Source: ENR-C20 sp942493145 (GTDB lineage Bacteria; Bacillota; Clostridia; Acetivibrionales; DTU013). Taken from it: a DNA stretch of 64,000 bases. Shown here piece after piece: positions 7,573-16,104 of the stretch. The first letter of the stretch is position 1. Every line of letters starts with the position of its first letter. Position numbers and translations under genes: made by a program. The DNA is taken from the NCBI GenBank assembly GCA_942493145.1, contig OW818679.1, positions 3,100,001 through 3,164,000 on the forward strand. Direction: 5' to 3'. The notes beneath the pieces were generated by a model that was given only the letters and a program-made list of their open reading frames with translations, had not been told where the DNA came from and did no database searches.

Positions 7573-9141
7573 TTACTGACCTTCTCCATCCAAATATGAT
7601 AATAAAAGATATGAATAGTACAACTTAAAGAGAAGTGAGTCATCTGTCAAATCTATTGAAAAAAGCTGTTCCAGTTTTTGGATACGATAAGTAGCAGTGT
7701 TTTTATGTATATGAAGCTTTTTTGCAGTTTTAATTATGTTTTTACTGCTGTTCAAATAAGTCCATAAAGTTTTCAGATATTCTGAGGAATGAGTTTTATC
7801 AAAAGCTTGTATCCGATAAATTATTGAGTGGCAAAATCCCTTCAAGTCATTGCCATCCAGTTCTCCCGTCTTCTGAATAATTGAAAACATATCATACAGT
7901 TTACAATCCTCATAATCGTAAAGTACACCAGGGAAATGTAGTATTTTCGCTACCTCCAAAGCCCTCTTTCCCTGCTGGTAAAATTGGTTAAGCTGATATA
8001 AATCATTGAATATACAGCTTAATCCCGTATGCAACTTATATTTTTTAAAGAAGTCGCTCAGTTGGGATTTCTTACTTATTCCCGATTCATCACCTTTTAA
8101 ATCCACCACTGCAATAATATTCTCATTGTAATAAAATAACCAGGTCCTTCCAAGTATAGCCTCCATTGAATGCAGCAAAAAGTTGTCTCTTATATCAGCT
8201 GACGAATAATCGCTTATATCTATGCAAAGTAATTGAAAATAGTTTTTGTCAATAAGTTTGGTTTGGCTGATGACCCGTAAAAATGAACTTTTATTTACAA
8301 AATGGCCATTGATTAAATCTATAAATATTGATTCATAATTGGGGTATCCTTTTTCAATATATAATTTCTTGTTTGATTTTAGTATGTTTGCAATAACATC
8401 ACTAATTAGCTTGTATAGTTCAAGCTTTATCTCACTAAAGAACTGATTTGTTTCCAGCGTAACAAAAAAGCCAAGGTGAATTCCATCGGAATAGAGCCTG
8501 CTTACCAATCTCCTGGCTGGTGATATATCATTTTTCTGCATATAAGGTGTACTGTCCTTAGGTATTACTATAGATGCATTGAAGCGCCGTATCGCTGCGG
8601 AATACTCAAAGCTGAAGCCCCCCATTTCAATATGCTGGCACCATGACGCATCCTCATATTTGACTGATTTTGAATAAGCAAGAAGTGAACAGCTTGCATC
8701 CATTATTAGTACAGGATTCTTTAAAATTTTAGCCGCCTTTTCTGCCAAAATGGAAAGATCGTTTCCATATAAAAGAGATTTAAGCAATTCAGAGGATGTG
8801 TTAAAATAGTCCCAGCCATTGTAAAACAATTCCTTAATCCTGTTGCCAAGCATAAGTATGTCTGTACCCGCCGGGTATTCTACAATAGTATAGCTGTCAG
8901 GTAAAATATCCTTATATGAAATCGGGCGATCTCTCACCAGAAAAAAAGCAGATTTTACTGGATTTTTGCAACATTCTTTAAAGGTTGATGTATAGCCAAT
9001 ATACAAAACATTATCTTCAATATGTTTTTCACCTTTTTCAAGCAGCCGCAGATTGTCACAGGAAAAGAAATCATTATTATAAGTCACTACATAAGGATTA
9101 CAGGATGATGTCTCTTCGAGTAAACTTTTTAATAATAACAT
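7573..9141 (-). CDS. PucR/CdaR-type transcriptional regulator
   Basis: A 522-residue regulator. The C-terminal 60 or so residues form the PucR-family helix-turn-helix: I-I-K-T-A-K-K-L-H-I-H-K-N-T-A-T-Y-R-I-Q-K-L-E. The middle and N-terminal parts fit the sensory region of PucR/CdaR-like activators. No phosphoacceptor or sigma-54 domain is seen. I chose the ATG at 9141 because AGAGG is six bases upstream; an ATG five codons earlier at 9156 lacks a site. Family members sense catabolic substrates (purines, sugar acids, amino acids) and act on adjacent genes. It stands between a symporter operon and the transhydroxylase-TRAP operon, all on one strand, and probably controls one or both. Confidence 0.8.
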   Translation of the reverse strand: MLLLKSLLEETSSCNPYVVTYNNDFFSCDNLRLLEKGEKHIEDNVLYIGYTSTFKECCKNPVKSAFFLVRDRPISYKDILPDSYTIVEYPAGTDILMLGNRIKELFYNGWDYFNTSSELLKSLLYGNDLSILAEKAAKILKNPVLIMDASCSLLAYSKSVKYEDASWCQHIEMGGFSFEYSAAIRRFNASIVIPKDSTPYMQKNDISPARRLVSRLYSDGIHLGFFVTLETNQFFSEIKLELYKLISDVIANILKSNKKLYIEKGYPNYESIFIDLINGHFVNKSSFLRVISQTKLIDKNYFQLLCIDISDYSSADIRDNFLLHSMEAILGRTWLFYYNENIIAVVDLKGDESGISKKSQLSDFFKKYKLHTGLSCIFNDLYQLNQFYQQGKRALEVAKILHFPGVLYDYEDCKLYDMFSIIQKTGELDGNDLKGFCHSIIYRIQAFDKTHSSEYLKTLWTYLNSSKNIIKTAKKLHIHKNTATYRIQKLEQLFSIDLTDDSLLFKLYYSYLLLSYLDGEGQ

Positions 9142-9290
9142 TCTCAACCTCTGCATTTAATATGGGTCTGGAAATATGATTTTTCAGTTGAATATTGATT
9201 GATATTTTACAACATTTATCAAGACAATGCAAAACAATAAGTGGAAATGCAGATTGCACTTACGGATGGCTACATTTCTAATAGGAGGCA

Positions 9291-9323
9291 GGGATGATTC
9301 TCACTCTCCACGAGAACCATCCC
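9291..9323. repeat. REP-like palindrome, copy B
   Basis: GGGATGATTCTC (9291-9302) pairs with GAGAACCATCCC (9312-9323) with one mismatch. The right arm and loop resemble the copy at 52739-52779 (shared TTCTCAC..CGAGAACC and TCCC). It lies between the symporter and the regulator, so it may also help end symporter transcription. Confidence 0.7.
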
Positions 9324-9341
9324 ACCGTTATGCCCCTTGAT

Positions 9342-10973
9342 TTATTGGTTTTCTAAAACCACACCTCCGTTGAAGCACCTTTCAATATGTTCCTTTTTGA
9401 TATCCTGCTTCAATAGTAAGGTAAATGCCACAATTACTATAAATGAAACCGGCAATGAAATAATTATCGGATCAACCATTGATAAGGCTGAAAGTGATGT
9501 GCCCTCAACAAGTGATGGTTTCCCTGTCAGCAGATTACACAACTGCAGGCTTGATGATTCCTTTTTGTGAATGAAGAATATCCAGAAGAAGCTGGTAGCA
9601 AAACCTGTAACCATACTCGCAATGGCTGCCGCTCTGGATACACTCTTGACAAAAAGAGCTCCAATATATGCGGGTAGGAAGGTAGATGCACATAGTCCGA
9701 AAAACAGTGAAGTCCCAGTTGCAATAATAGCCATGCTCGCATCAAGAAAGCTGGAAAGCCATGCAATCACAAAGCTTATTATGATCCCGACAAGCATACC
9801 TATTTTGGTTATTTTCAGGCTGGCTCCCTTGCCCCCGACTCCTTTTTCATAAAAATCCCTTCCTATTGCCGAACCCATGGTGTGCATCTGTGAACTGAGC
9901 GTTGACATAGCCGCAGCCAGAAGTGTCACCATAAAAAGAGGACCGAACCATCCCGGTAAAAAGATCTTGACGAATTCGGGGATTATCTTGTCATTACCGC
10001 CAGCTGCAAGCAATGAAACCTGGCCTGTCTTGTTGAAGAACAGGACATTTGTCAGCGCTCCTACAACAAAAGCCACACCTGTCATCATCAATATGAAGAT
10101 GCCGCCCGATACTGTCGCCCTGTTTATTTCCTTGCCGCTTTTTACGGTCATGAATCTGACAACAAGCTGTGGTTGAACCAAAACTCCAATTCCAACTCCC
10201 ATTACTATTGTTGTCACCAGATTCCACCAAATCGGCGAACCGAATTTCGGCATGGAGGTCCACCCCGTGAAACCACCTGCTGACAGCTTTGCTGTCTGTT
10301 CCTGAACAGCAGCATTTGTCATGAGATCAGTTAATTGCATGTGTGCTGATGTTATTCCGCCCAGACTTCTGTAAGTAAAAAACAGTAGAAAGACCATTCC
10401 GGCAAACATTATTATGCCTTGAAAGGCATCAGTATACATTACACTGATTATCCCGCCCTTGAACACATACATGGCGACAATGGCAACAAAAATAAATAAT
10501 GACATCAGATACGGGATGCTGAAGAAGGATTGGAGGAAATCAGCCCCACCCTTCATTACCGCAGCTGCATATATTGGCATGCCGAAAAATATTACTGCAC
10601 CCGCAAACCCTTGTATGAACCTCGAATTATACCTTTGCCCAAGCAATTCGGGAAATGTATGCGCATCAAGATTATGGCCGATTTTTCTCGTTCGTTTTCC
10701 AAAAACCACAAATGCAATAAAAATACCTACAAATATAGTCAGGAAAGTCAGCCAGTTAAGCCCCATGCCTAGCTGCCCGGCAGCTCCGCCAAAGCCTATG
10801 ATGGCTGATGTGCTGATAAATGTAGCACCATATGACAATGCCATAATAAGCGGATGTGTTTTTCTTCCCGCTAATAAAAAATCCGAACTGTTTTTTGTCT
10901 TTTTGTAACCAAGATAGCCTAGAATGGCTGTAATAATAAGATAGACAATAATTACAACAATAGTTGTATACAT
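9342..10973 (-). CDS. sodium:solute symporter family protein
   Basis: A 543-residue membrane protein with about 13 predicted segments, in the SSS family. Recognisable features are the N-terminal D-F-L-L-A-G-R motif after the first helix (about 31-37), A-T-F-I-S-T-S-A-I-I-G-F-G-G in the second, and Y-T-D-A-F-Q-G-I-I-M about residue 180, the usual sodium-symporter signature region. Family substrates include monocarboxylates, proline, pantothenate and sugars. The ATG follows GGGAGGATGTCAA. Upstream lies a small accessory gene typical of one SSS subgroup. Its position beside the PucR-type regulator and the transhydroxylase cluster suggests a second import route for a related compound; the substrate is not predictable. 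Confidence 0.9.
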   Translation of the reverse strand: MYTTIVVIIVYLIITAILGYLGYKKTKNSSDFLLAGRKTHPLIMALSYGATFISTSAIIGFGGAAGQLGMGLNWLTFLTIFVGIFIAFVVFGKRTRKIGHNLDAHTFPELLGQRYNSRFIQGFAGAVIFFGMPIYAAAVMKGGADFLQSFFSIPYLMSLFIFVAIVAMYVFKGGIISVMYTDAFQGIIMFAGMVFLLFFTYRSLGGITSAHMQLTDLMTNAAVQEQTAKLSAGGFTGWTSMPKFGSPIWWNLVTTIVMGVGIGVLVQPQLVVRFMTVKSGKEINRATVSGGIFILMMTGVAFVVGALTNVLFFNKTGQVSLLAAGGNDKIIPEFVKIFLPGWFGPLFMVTLLAAAMSTLSSQMHTMGSAIGRDFYEKGVGGKGASLKITKIGMLVGIIISFVIAWLSSFLDASMAIIATGTSLFFGLCASTFLPAYIGALFVKSVSRAAAIASMVTGFATSFFWIFFIHKKESSSLQLCNLLTGKPSLVEGTSLSALSMVDPIIISLPVSFIVIVAFTLLLKQDIKKEHIERCFNGGVVLENQ

Positions 10974-11107
10974 TTGACATCCTCCCTAAAAATTAAGTGA
11001 TATTAGCATTTAAAACACTTTAATCTTAAGGAGCCGGCTATTACCTGGATAATTGACCTTTTCGCATATCCAAAACCGCAAGACCCTTTAAATCTTAGAT
11101 AGTTATT

Positions 11108-11236
11108 TCATTCTTTCCCTGTGATTTCCTCATCGCCCTTGTTCCAATTCAACAAACCATATACTACACATAATAAAGTCGCCAATATGGAAAGCATATA
11201 GGCAGCTACTATCCATCCATCCTGCAGGCCTAACAT
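11108..11236 (-). CDS. symporter small accessory protein (42 aa)
   Basis: A short gene that standard length cut-offs miss. It encodes a single membrane helix with the pattern M-L-G-L-x-D-x-W-I, then A-Y-M-L-S-I-L-A-T-L-L-C-V-V-Y-G-L-L-N-W-N-K-G, ending in a short charged tail. This matches the small proteins found just upstream of many SSS-family sodium symporters and presumed to bind the transporter. The ATG at 11236 is preceded by GGGGGTG eight bases upstream. It is 134 bases ahead of the symporter on the same strand. The exact role is not established; the assignment rests on the motif and position. Confidence 0.82.
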   Translation of the reverse strand: MLGLQDGWIVAAYMLSILATLLCVVYGLLNWNKGDEEITGKE

Positions 11237-11609
11237 TATCCAACACCCCCTTTTCCCTTTTCTCCGCAAACCCCGTGAAGAATCTTTTTATCAAGCAGCG
11301 TTCTTACGCAAATCCGCACATGCGGTGTTTGAAATCCTGCTGCAAATGTCCCTGTTAATCGTATAGCATAGCATTCATATTTTATCAAGCTTTTCATTCT
11401 ATTACAACATATTGTTTCTAAACATGGATTGTGTATTGCAAATCACCATTGTTTATCCTGCACTTCACTATTTAACTTTTTTAGCAAAACTTTAATAGCG
11501 TTTTAATTGTATTTATATTGTTTTTAATTGTACTTGACTGTATTTAATATTATGTTATAATTTGTGTAACACATAATTATAACAGGATGCCAAAACAAAG
11601 GAGCACGAT
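11237..11609. promoter_or_regulatory. divergent control region between the symporter operon and metF
   Basis: This is 373 bases of AT-rich sequence without a plausible gene. It must hold the start sites of the leftward symporter operon and the rightward metF. The metF promoter is clear (own entry). A short direct repeat TTTTAATTGTA occurs twice near 11502 and 11522. No convincing leftward promoter could be picked. Confidence 0.5.
11534..11583 (+). promoter_or_regulatory. metF promoter with overlapping inverted repeat
   Basis: TTGACT (11534-11539), a 16-bp spacer and TATAAT (11556-11561) form a near-consensus sigma-A promoter. A perfect 9-bp inverted repeat, GTTATAATT (11554-11562) and AATTATAAC (11575-11583), spans the -10 box and the expected start site. 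That is a good place for a repressor. Confidence 0.75.
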
Positions 11610-12473
11610 ATGAAGATAATTGATTTGTTCAAGAATAAAAAGCCCGTTATCGCTTTTGAAATATTTCCGCCGAAGCAGGATGTCCCTCTGGAATCGATTT
11701 ATGATCATCTCGACCAGTTCGGAGCCTTGAAACCGGATTATTTCAGTGTGACATACGGTGCCGGAGGAAGTCAGAAAGGCAGGACCGTAGAAATTGCCAC
11801 CAGGATCAGGAACGCCCTGGGTATAGAAAGCATGGCTCATTTCACGTGTGTAGGAAATAGCAGGGAAGAAATTGATGATATGCTCTCAAGTATGCATACC
11901 CTTGGTCTGGAAAACATTCTTGCCTTAAGAGGTGATCCGCCATCAAACCTACCTGATTTTGATTTCAGCAAAAACGTATACGGCTATGCTTCGGAGCTTG
12001 TAGGCCACATCAGGAGTACAAACGGTTTCTGTATAGCAGCCGCAGCATATGTTGAAGGACACGTGGATGCGGAAAGGCTGGGAAAGGATCTGGACAATCT
12101 GAAGCTGAAGGTGGATGCCGGTGTTGACTTCCTGATAACTCAGTTGTTTTTCGACAACCGCCTCTTCTATGATTTCATCGACAAGGCTATTACCAAAGGT
12201 ATCGATTGCCCCGTTTCAGCAGGTATCATGCCCATATTCAAAGCAGACCAGATAAAATCGATCTGTGCCAAAAGCGGTTGCTCCATACCGGCAAAACTGG
12301 TGCTTATGATGGACAAATACCATGACAATCCTGATGATCTCAGAAAGGCCGGGATTGAGTATTCCGCAGGCCAGATCAGGGATCTCGTGGATAATGGAGT
12401 TGACGGGATTCATTTATATACGATGAACCGGCCCAAATCCACAAAAGAGATATTGGTGGCTGCCGGGTTATAA
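11610..12473 (+). CDS. metF: methylenetetrahydrofolate reductase
   Basis: A 287-residue flavoprotein reducing 5,10-methylene-THF to 5-methyl-THF for methionine synthesis, and potentially for one-carbon (Wood-Ljungdahl-type) metabolism. Family motifs are clear: F-E-I-F-P-P-K near the start, S-V-T-Y-G-A-G-G-S (about 46-54), H-F-T-C-V-G (about 76), L-A-L-R-G-D-P-P (about 107) and F-L-I-T-Q-L-F-F-D (about 175). Length is normal for bacterial MetF. The ATG follows AAAGGAG. It stands alone on the plus strand with its own promoter; no metH or acs genes are adjacent. Confidence 0.95.
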   Translation: MKIIDLFKNKKPVIAFEIFPPKQDVPLESIYDHLDQFGALKPDYFSVTYGAGGSQKGRTVEIATRIRNALGIESMAHFTCVGNSREEIDDMLSSMHTLGLENILALRGDPPSNLPDFDFSKNVYGYASELVGHIRSTNGFCIAAAAYVEGHVDAERLGKDLDNLKLKVDAGVDFLITQLFFDNRLFYDFIDKAITKGIDCPVSAGIMPIFKADQIKSICAKSGCSIPAKLVLMMDKYHDNPDDLRKAGIEYSAGQIRDLVDNGVDGIHLYTMNRPKSTKEILVAAGL

Positions 12474-12507
12474 ACACAGCCGGATAACATTCAGGGCCTG
12501 GTTATGT

Positions 12508-13299
12508 TCAAAGCCGGGTTCTACTCCTGCTTCGCTGTGTGAGTACATTATCGAGAGCTTCCGCTTCGTTGATCACGTCCTGAATCCTTTCGGATACGGG
12601 ATCTTCACTGTCAGTAGATACAATCTGATGTTTGAATGATCCGATGGTACTTTCCATCTGGTCAAGCTTGACACTAACAAGCTCAAGCTCCTCCCTCTCC
12701 TCTTTCATCTGGGTGAGAAGCTTTTCATCCATCTCCACCGTTTTTGTAAGCTCAAGTACTGCCTCATAGCTCTTTAGTGAACCGAGCTTCCTATTGTTTT
12801 GGTTGATTCTTGCGACAAGGTCATTAACCTTTATGGACGATATTTCGCCGCTTCTGACCGAGTAATGGTAAAGCAGGTTTAAATATGCAGCCACAAGCTT
12901 GAATGCCTGCTCTATTATCCTCTGCTTGATGGGGTCATCATTGTGGTCATCAAAATATTTCGTCAGCTCGTCTTTCTTTTTAATGATCGCAATCGCCCTG
13001 TTTCTAAGGTTCTTATCGATTTTTCTGTTGATCTGCCTGTATATGGCATCGCACTCGACTGCCAGCTTGCATATATCATCCAACTTTTCGGCCTGCTTCA
13101 ATTCATCCTTAAATTTTTCGCTGCCAAGGGTTTGAATAATGAAATAGATATATCCGGCAAGACCCACAAGTGCAAGCGGAACCAGGAACTGAACGGGCAC
13201 AGCCATTGTCTGCAGTATCAACAATGCAACTATGACTCCTGCAAGCAGTGCAAAATTCCTTGTTTTAAAAGCTGCCTTAAAAAATATCCTGAGGCTCAT
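12508..13299 (-). CDS. XpaC-like membrane-anchored coiled-coil protein
   Basis: A 263-residue protein. Two hydrophobic segments (about 15-32 and 35-55) are followed by a long helical, highly charged region to the C-terminus. The layout and adjacency fit the XpaC family (named '5-bromo-4-chloroindolyl phosphate hydrolysis'), whose members are often near TelA-like toxic-anion genes and SBP-OmpA fusions. No enzyme motif is visible and the family name does not prove an activity. It is transcribed after the SBP-OmpA gene, 61 bases downstream, likely in the same unit. A GGAGGG site precedes the ATG at 13299 with slightly long spacing. Confidence 0.55.
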   Translation of the reverse strand: MSLRIFFKAAFKTRNFALLAGVIVALLILQTMAVPVQFLVPLALVGLAGYIYFIIQTLGSEKFKDELKQAEKLDDICKLAVECDAIYRQINRKIDKNLRNRAIAIIKKKDELTKYFDDHNDDPIKQRIIEQAFKLVAAYLNLLYHYSVRSGEISSIKVNDLVARINQNNRKLGSLKSYEAVLELTKTVEMDEKLLTQMKEEREELELVSVKLDQMESTIGSFKHQIVSTDSEDPVSERIQDVINEAEALDNVLTQRSRSRTRL

Positions 13300-13360
13300 A
13301 TCGTATCAGGCCCTCCTGTTATAATACTGCTTGCAGCTAATAATACTGCTTTACGCAATA

Positions 13361-15019
13361 TCAGTTCTGCTTGTTATCCCTTGACAGGGTAAACTCCGTG
13401 CGTCTGTTTTTTGCCTTGTCTATGTCTGTTTTTTCATTAGCAACAACCAGTCTGTATTCTCCCCAACCCCTTGCGACGACCCGGATGGAGTTGACGCCTT
13501 TTGAAATCAGATAATTTTTGACCTCTTCAGCCCTTGCCTTTGACAGTTTCAGGTTTGATTCCTCACCACCGACAGAATCTGTATGGGCGTCGATGATTAT
13601 ATAGTACTCCGGAAATTGCCGTGAGATATCCAGTATCTGATCCAGAACCACAAGGGATTCGGATTTCACTGTGGCTTTGCCTGAATCATAATAGACCGGC
13701 GGAATATCGACCTTTGCAACTACTTCGGTGTTAGTATCCACGCTTGTCTCTGTCTGCTTTACAAAGACTTCCTCACCTTCAGTACCGGATGACGGTCCGG
13801 CAGTCTCCAGTGCTGCCGTATCAACTGACAGGTCTCCGTCGTTTTCCTTCTTCAGTGATTCCATAAAGCTGCCGTCATACAATTCCACACTCTTGATTCC
13901 ATCACCTTTTATATCCCCGTACTTTTTCCATGTAAGGATTGTATCATCAATAATTGATGAGATATTACCCGATTCGTCACCTGAACCAAAGTAATCATAG
14001 TTTTCATTCACAGACATGAGCTTGATATTTGCCAGAGATTCAGAGACATCAGCCACTGCTACCTCTCCGTATTCATCGCTTTTTTCATTCATCAGTGCAG
14101 CCAGCTTTTCATGAGCTTTATCCGGCTTTTCTAATATATATTTTGCTGAAGCATACCATGTCTTTAAAAACGCAGTTACCTTTTCCGGCGCTGTATCATA
14201 AGCATTACGGCTTACCACCAGGACCGTCGGTATAAGGTTTGGCGCCTCGCTGGTAGTAATCAGCATTTTAACCGAACCCGGATTCTGTGCATTGATATCC
14301 TTAAGTGCAAGGTTCATGTCCGGGCTCCAGGATACTGCCAAATCAGCTTCTCCTGTTTTAAGATCATTTATGACCTCACCCATTCCTTCCCGTTCAACCG
14401 GTATGATATCCTGATATCTCAGGCCGGTAAGCCTGAGGAATTTGTTAAGAATAAACTTGCCTGTACCGTCCCTGACATATGATACCTTTCTTCCATCCAT
14501 GTCATTCAGATCCTTTACCTCCGCCTTCGCAACTATACCATCGGCACCCCTCGAAAAATCCGTCAGGCCGACTATGACTCCGCAGTCGGGATATTTTTCC
14601 AGTTGCTTGATATATGATGGAAGCGAAATCTCTGTGACATCAATGGTACCTTTCTTAAGGGCTGCAATCCTTTCGCTGTCGCTTTGTATATATTCAACGG
14701 CAAAATCAAGGGAATAGTCCTTGTTATATTGCCTGCTCAGCGCCATAAGTGCTGGTGTGCCTCCGATCCAGCTATCCAGTCCCATTACGAAGGTATCATC
14801 TGAAATGAGAGGCTGGTCTTGAGAAGCTTCTGTCCCTGCAATTAGGTCTCCTTCAGCTTCAGTTACTGCAAACCCGGATGATTCGGATATTGCCTCCATA
14901 TCTTCTGTACGTGCCCCATCATCATTATGTCTGACGAAATCGCTTTGCAGGAAGGCATATGCAGCTGCTGCGACAATCAGCAGAATTATTACAATGTTTC
15001 CCCATTTTATGTTGCGCAT
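13361..15019 (-). CDS. ABC-type substrate-binding domain fused to OmpA peptidoglycan-binding domain
   Basis: A 552-residue protein with one N-terminal membrane anchor (about 9-25). It has a periplasmic-binding fold of the NMT1/phosphonate type (about 85-340), an acidic Ser/Thr linker, and a C-terminal OmpA domain (about 445-550) with D-A-H-T-D-S-V-G and L-S-K-A-R-A-E-E-V-K-N-Y-L. The OmpA Asp and Arg that bind the diaminopimelate residue of peptidoglycan are present. It should be an extracytoplasmic, wall-tethered sensor or binder. No ABC permease or ATPase is nearby, so import is not supported. I chose ATG 15019; an upstream in-frame start at 15130 has no ribosome site and would spoil the anchor. 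Confidence 0.8.
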   Translation of the reverse strand: MRNIKWGNIVIILLIVAAAAYAFLQSDFVRHNDDGARTEDMEAISESSGFAVTEAEGDLIAGTEASQDQPLISDDTFVMGLDSWIGGTPALMALSRQYNKDYSLDFAVEYIQSDSERIAALKKGTIDVTEISLPSYIKQLEKYPDCGVIVGLTDFSRGADGIVAKAEVKDLNDMDGRKVSYVRDGTGKFILNKFLRLTGLRYQDIIPVEREGMGEVINDLKTGEADLAVSWSPDMNLALKDINAQNPGSVKMLITTSEAPNLIPTVLVVSRNAYDTAPEKVTAFLKTWYASAKYILEKPDKAHEKLAALMNEKSDEYGEVAVADVSESLANIKLMSVNENYDYFGSGDESGNISSIIDDTILTWKKYGDIKGDGIKSVELYDGSFMESLKKENDGDLSVDTAALETAGPSSGTEGEEVFVKQTETSVDTNTEVVAKVDIPPVYYDSGKATVKSESLVVLDQILDISRQFPEYYIIIDAHTDSVGGEESNLKLSKARAEEVKNYLISKGVNSIRVVARGWGEYRLVVANEKTDIDKAKNRRTEFTLSRDNKQN

Positions 15020-15147
15020 TACCCGGCTACCCCCATTAGCATTTTTTACCATTGCAGCGAAAATTATATAATTTAACAGATATATTTCCGCTGTAGTACC
15101 TATTATATATTTTAGCCGGGGAAATTTCAACAGAAGCGCCTTCGTTA

Positions 15148-16104
15148 CTAATACAAGGGGTTACTGTAATCGGATTGGATGCTCTTGAATTGAAGTCCTC
15201 CACCAGTTGAGAGGATAAGCTCTTCAAAGGTGCCCACCGTATGGTGGTTGACCATGCTGTCGAAGATTTCATTTTCATTGATAATTCCCAACAGCTTTAA
15301 ATCATCGTCAAGAACATATATAAAGTGGAACATATCGTAATCCATGTATTTAATAACTTCTGCCAGCCTCAGGGATTTCATGACTACAAGATCCCTGGCA
15401 GCGTAAATTCCTCTTCTTTTCAGCCTTGATTTCCTGTAAATTATCTGTTTCATATTCATTAATGATGCCTCCCCTTTCATAGTAAACAATGAAAAAATCA
15501 GATACACACCTGCAAATACCATGTTCAAATGGATGAATCCAGCAGAAGCGTTCACAAGGCCATACAACCCATATATGGTGAAACATGCCGAAAGCACAGC
15601 CGCCACCAGCTTCAGGTATCTTGAGGCCGCGATGAGCCCGAATTCCCCAGAAAGCATTATTTGAAGGATCCTTCCGCCGTCAAGGGGTATTGCAGGAATC
15701 ATGTTGAACCCGGCCAGACAAAGGTTGAAGACCACTACACCCTTTAAATATTCGGATTTATTAATAAGATACGTGCCTTCCATTCCCGATATGCAGGATA
15801 TTCCATATATGATACCTGCCAGCAGGATGTTGACGGTCGGGCCTGCGAAATAAACTGCCAGGGCTTGATTTTTGGAGAGGTGCCCATCCCGGATAGAAAG
15901 ACGCAGTCCAAGCGGTGATATTTCAAGGAAATATGGACTTGCATGCAGAATCATCCCCACCACTGCATGACCAAGTTCATGCAATATGATTGAAATGTAT
16001 ACCGTAAGGTAAGGTATTGCATTTCCTGTCAATACAACAGCAGGTATAAGGATGACAAACCACCAGCTTATGGATATCCTGAAATGGCCTGGTGAAATAA
16101 TCAT
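15148..16104 (-). CDS. spoIVFB: SpoIVFB-like M50 site-2 metalloprotease with CBS-like tail
   Basis: A 318-residue intramembrane zinc protease. The zinc-binding H-E-L-G-H sits in a membrane helix (about 42-46). The second motif N-M-I-P-A-I-P-L-D-G-G-R (about 145-156) gives the Asp ligand. Around six membrane segments are followed by a cytoplasmic region of about 100 residues with CBS character. In Bacillus, SpoIVFB cleaves pro-sigma-K in the mother cell. Its start overlaps the stop of the M23 gene as ATGA, so the two are translationally coupled. That pairing is the classic spoIVFA-spoIVFB order and supports the sporulation role over a general stress S2P. Confidence 0.82.
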   Translation of the reverse strand: MIISPGHFRISISWWFVILIPAVVLTGNAIPYLTVYISIILHELGHAVVGMILHASPYFLEISPLGLRLSIRDGHLSKNQALAVYFAGPTVNILLAGIIYGISCISGMEGTYLINKSEYLKGVVVFNLCLAGFNMIPAIPLDGGRILQIMLSGEFGLIAASRYLKLVAAVLSACFTIYGLYGLVNASAGFIHLNMVFAGVYLIFSLFTMKGEASLMNMKQIIYRKSRLKRRGIYAARDLVVMKSLRLAEVIKYMDYDMFHFIYVLDDDLKLLGIINENEIFDSMVNHHTVGTFEELILSTGGGLQFKSIQSDYSNPLY

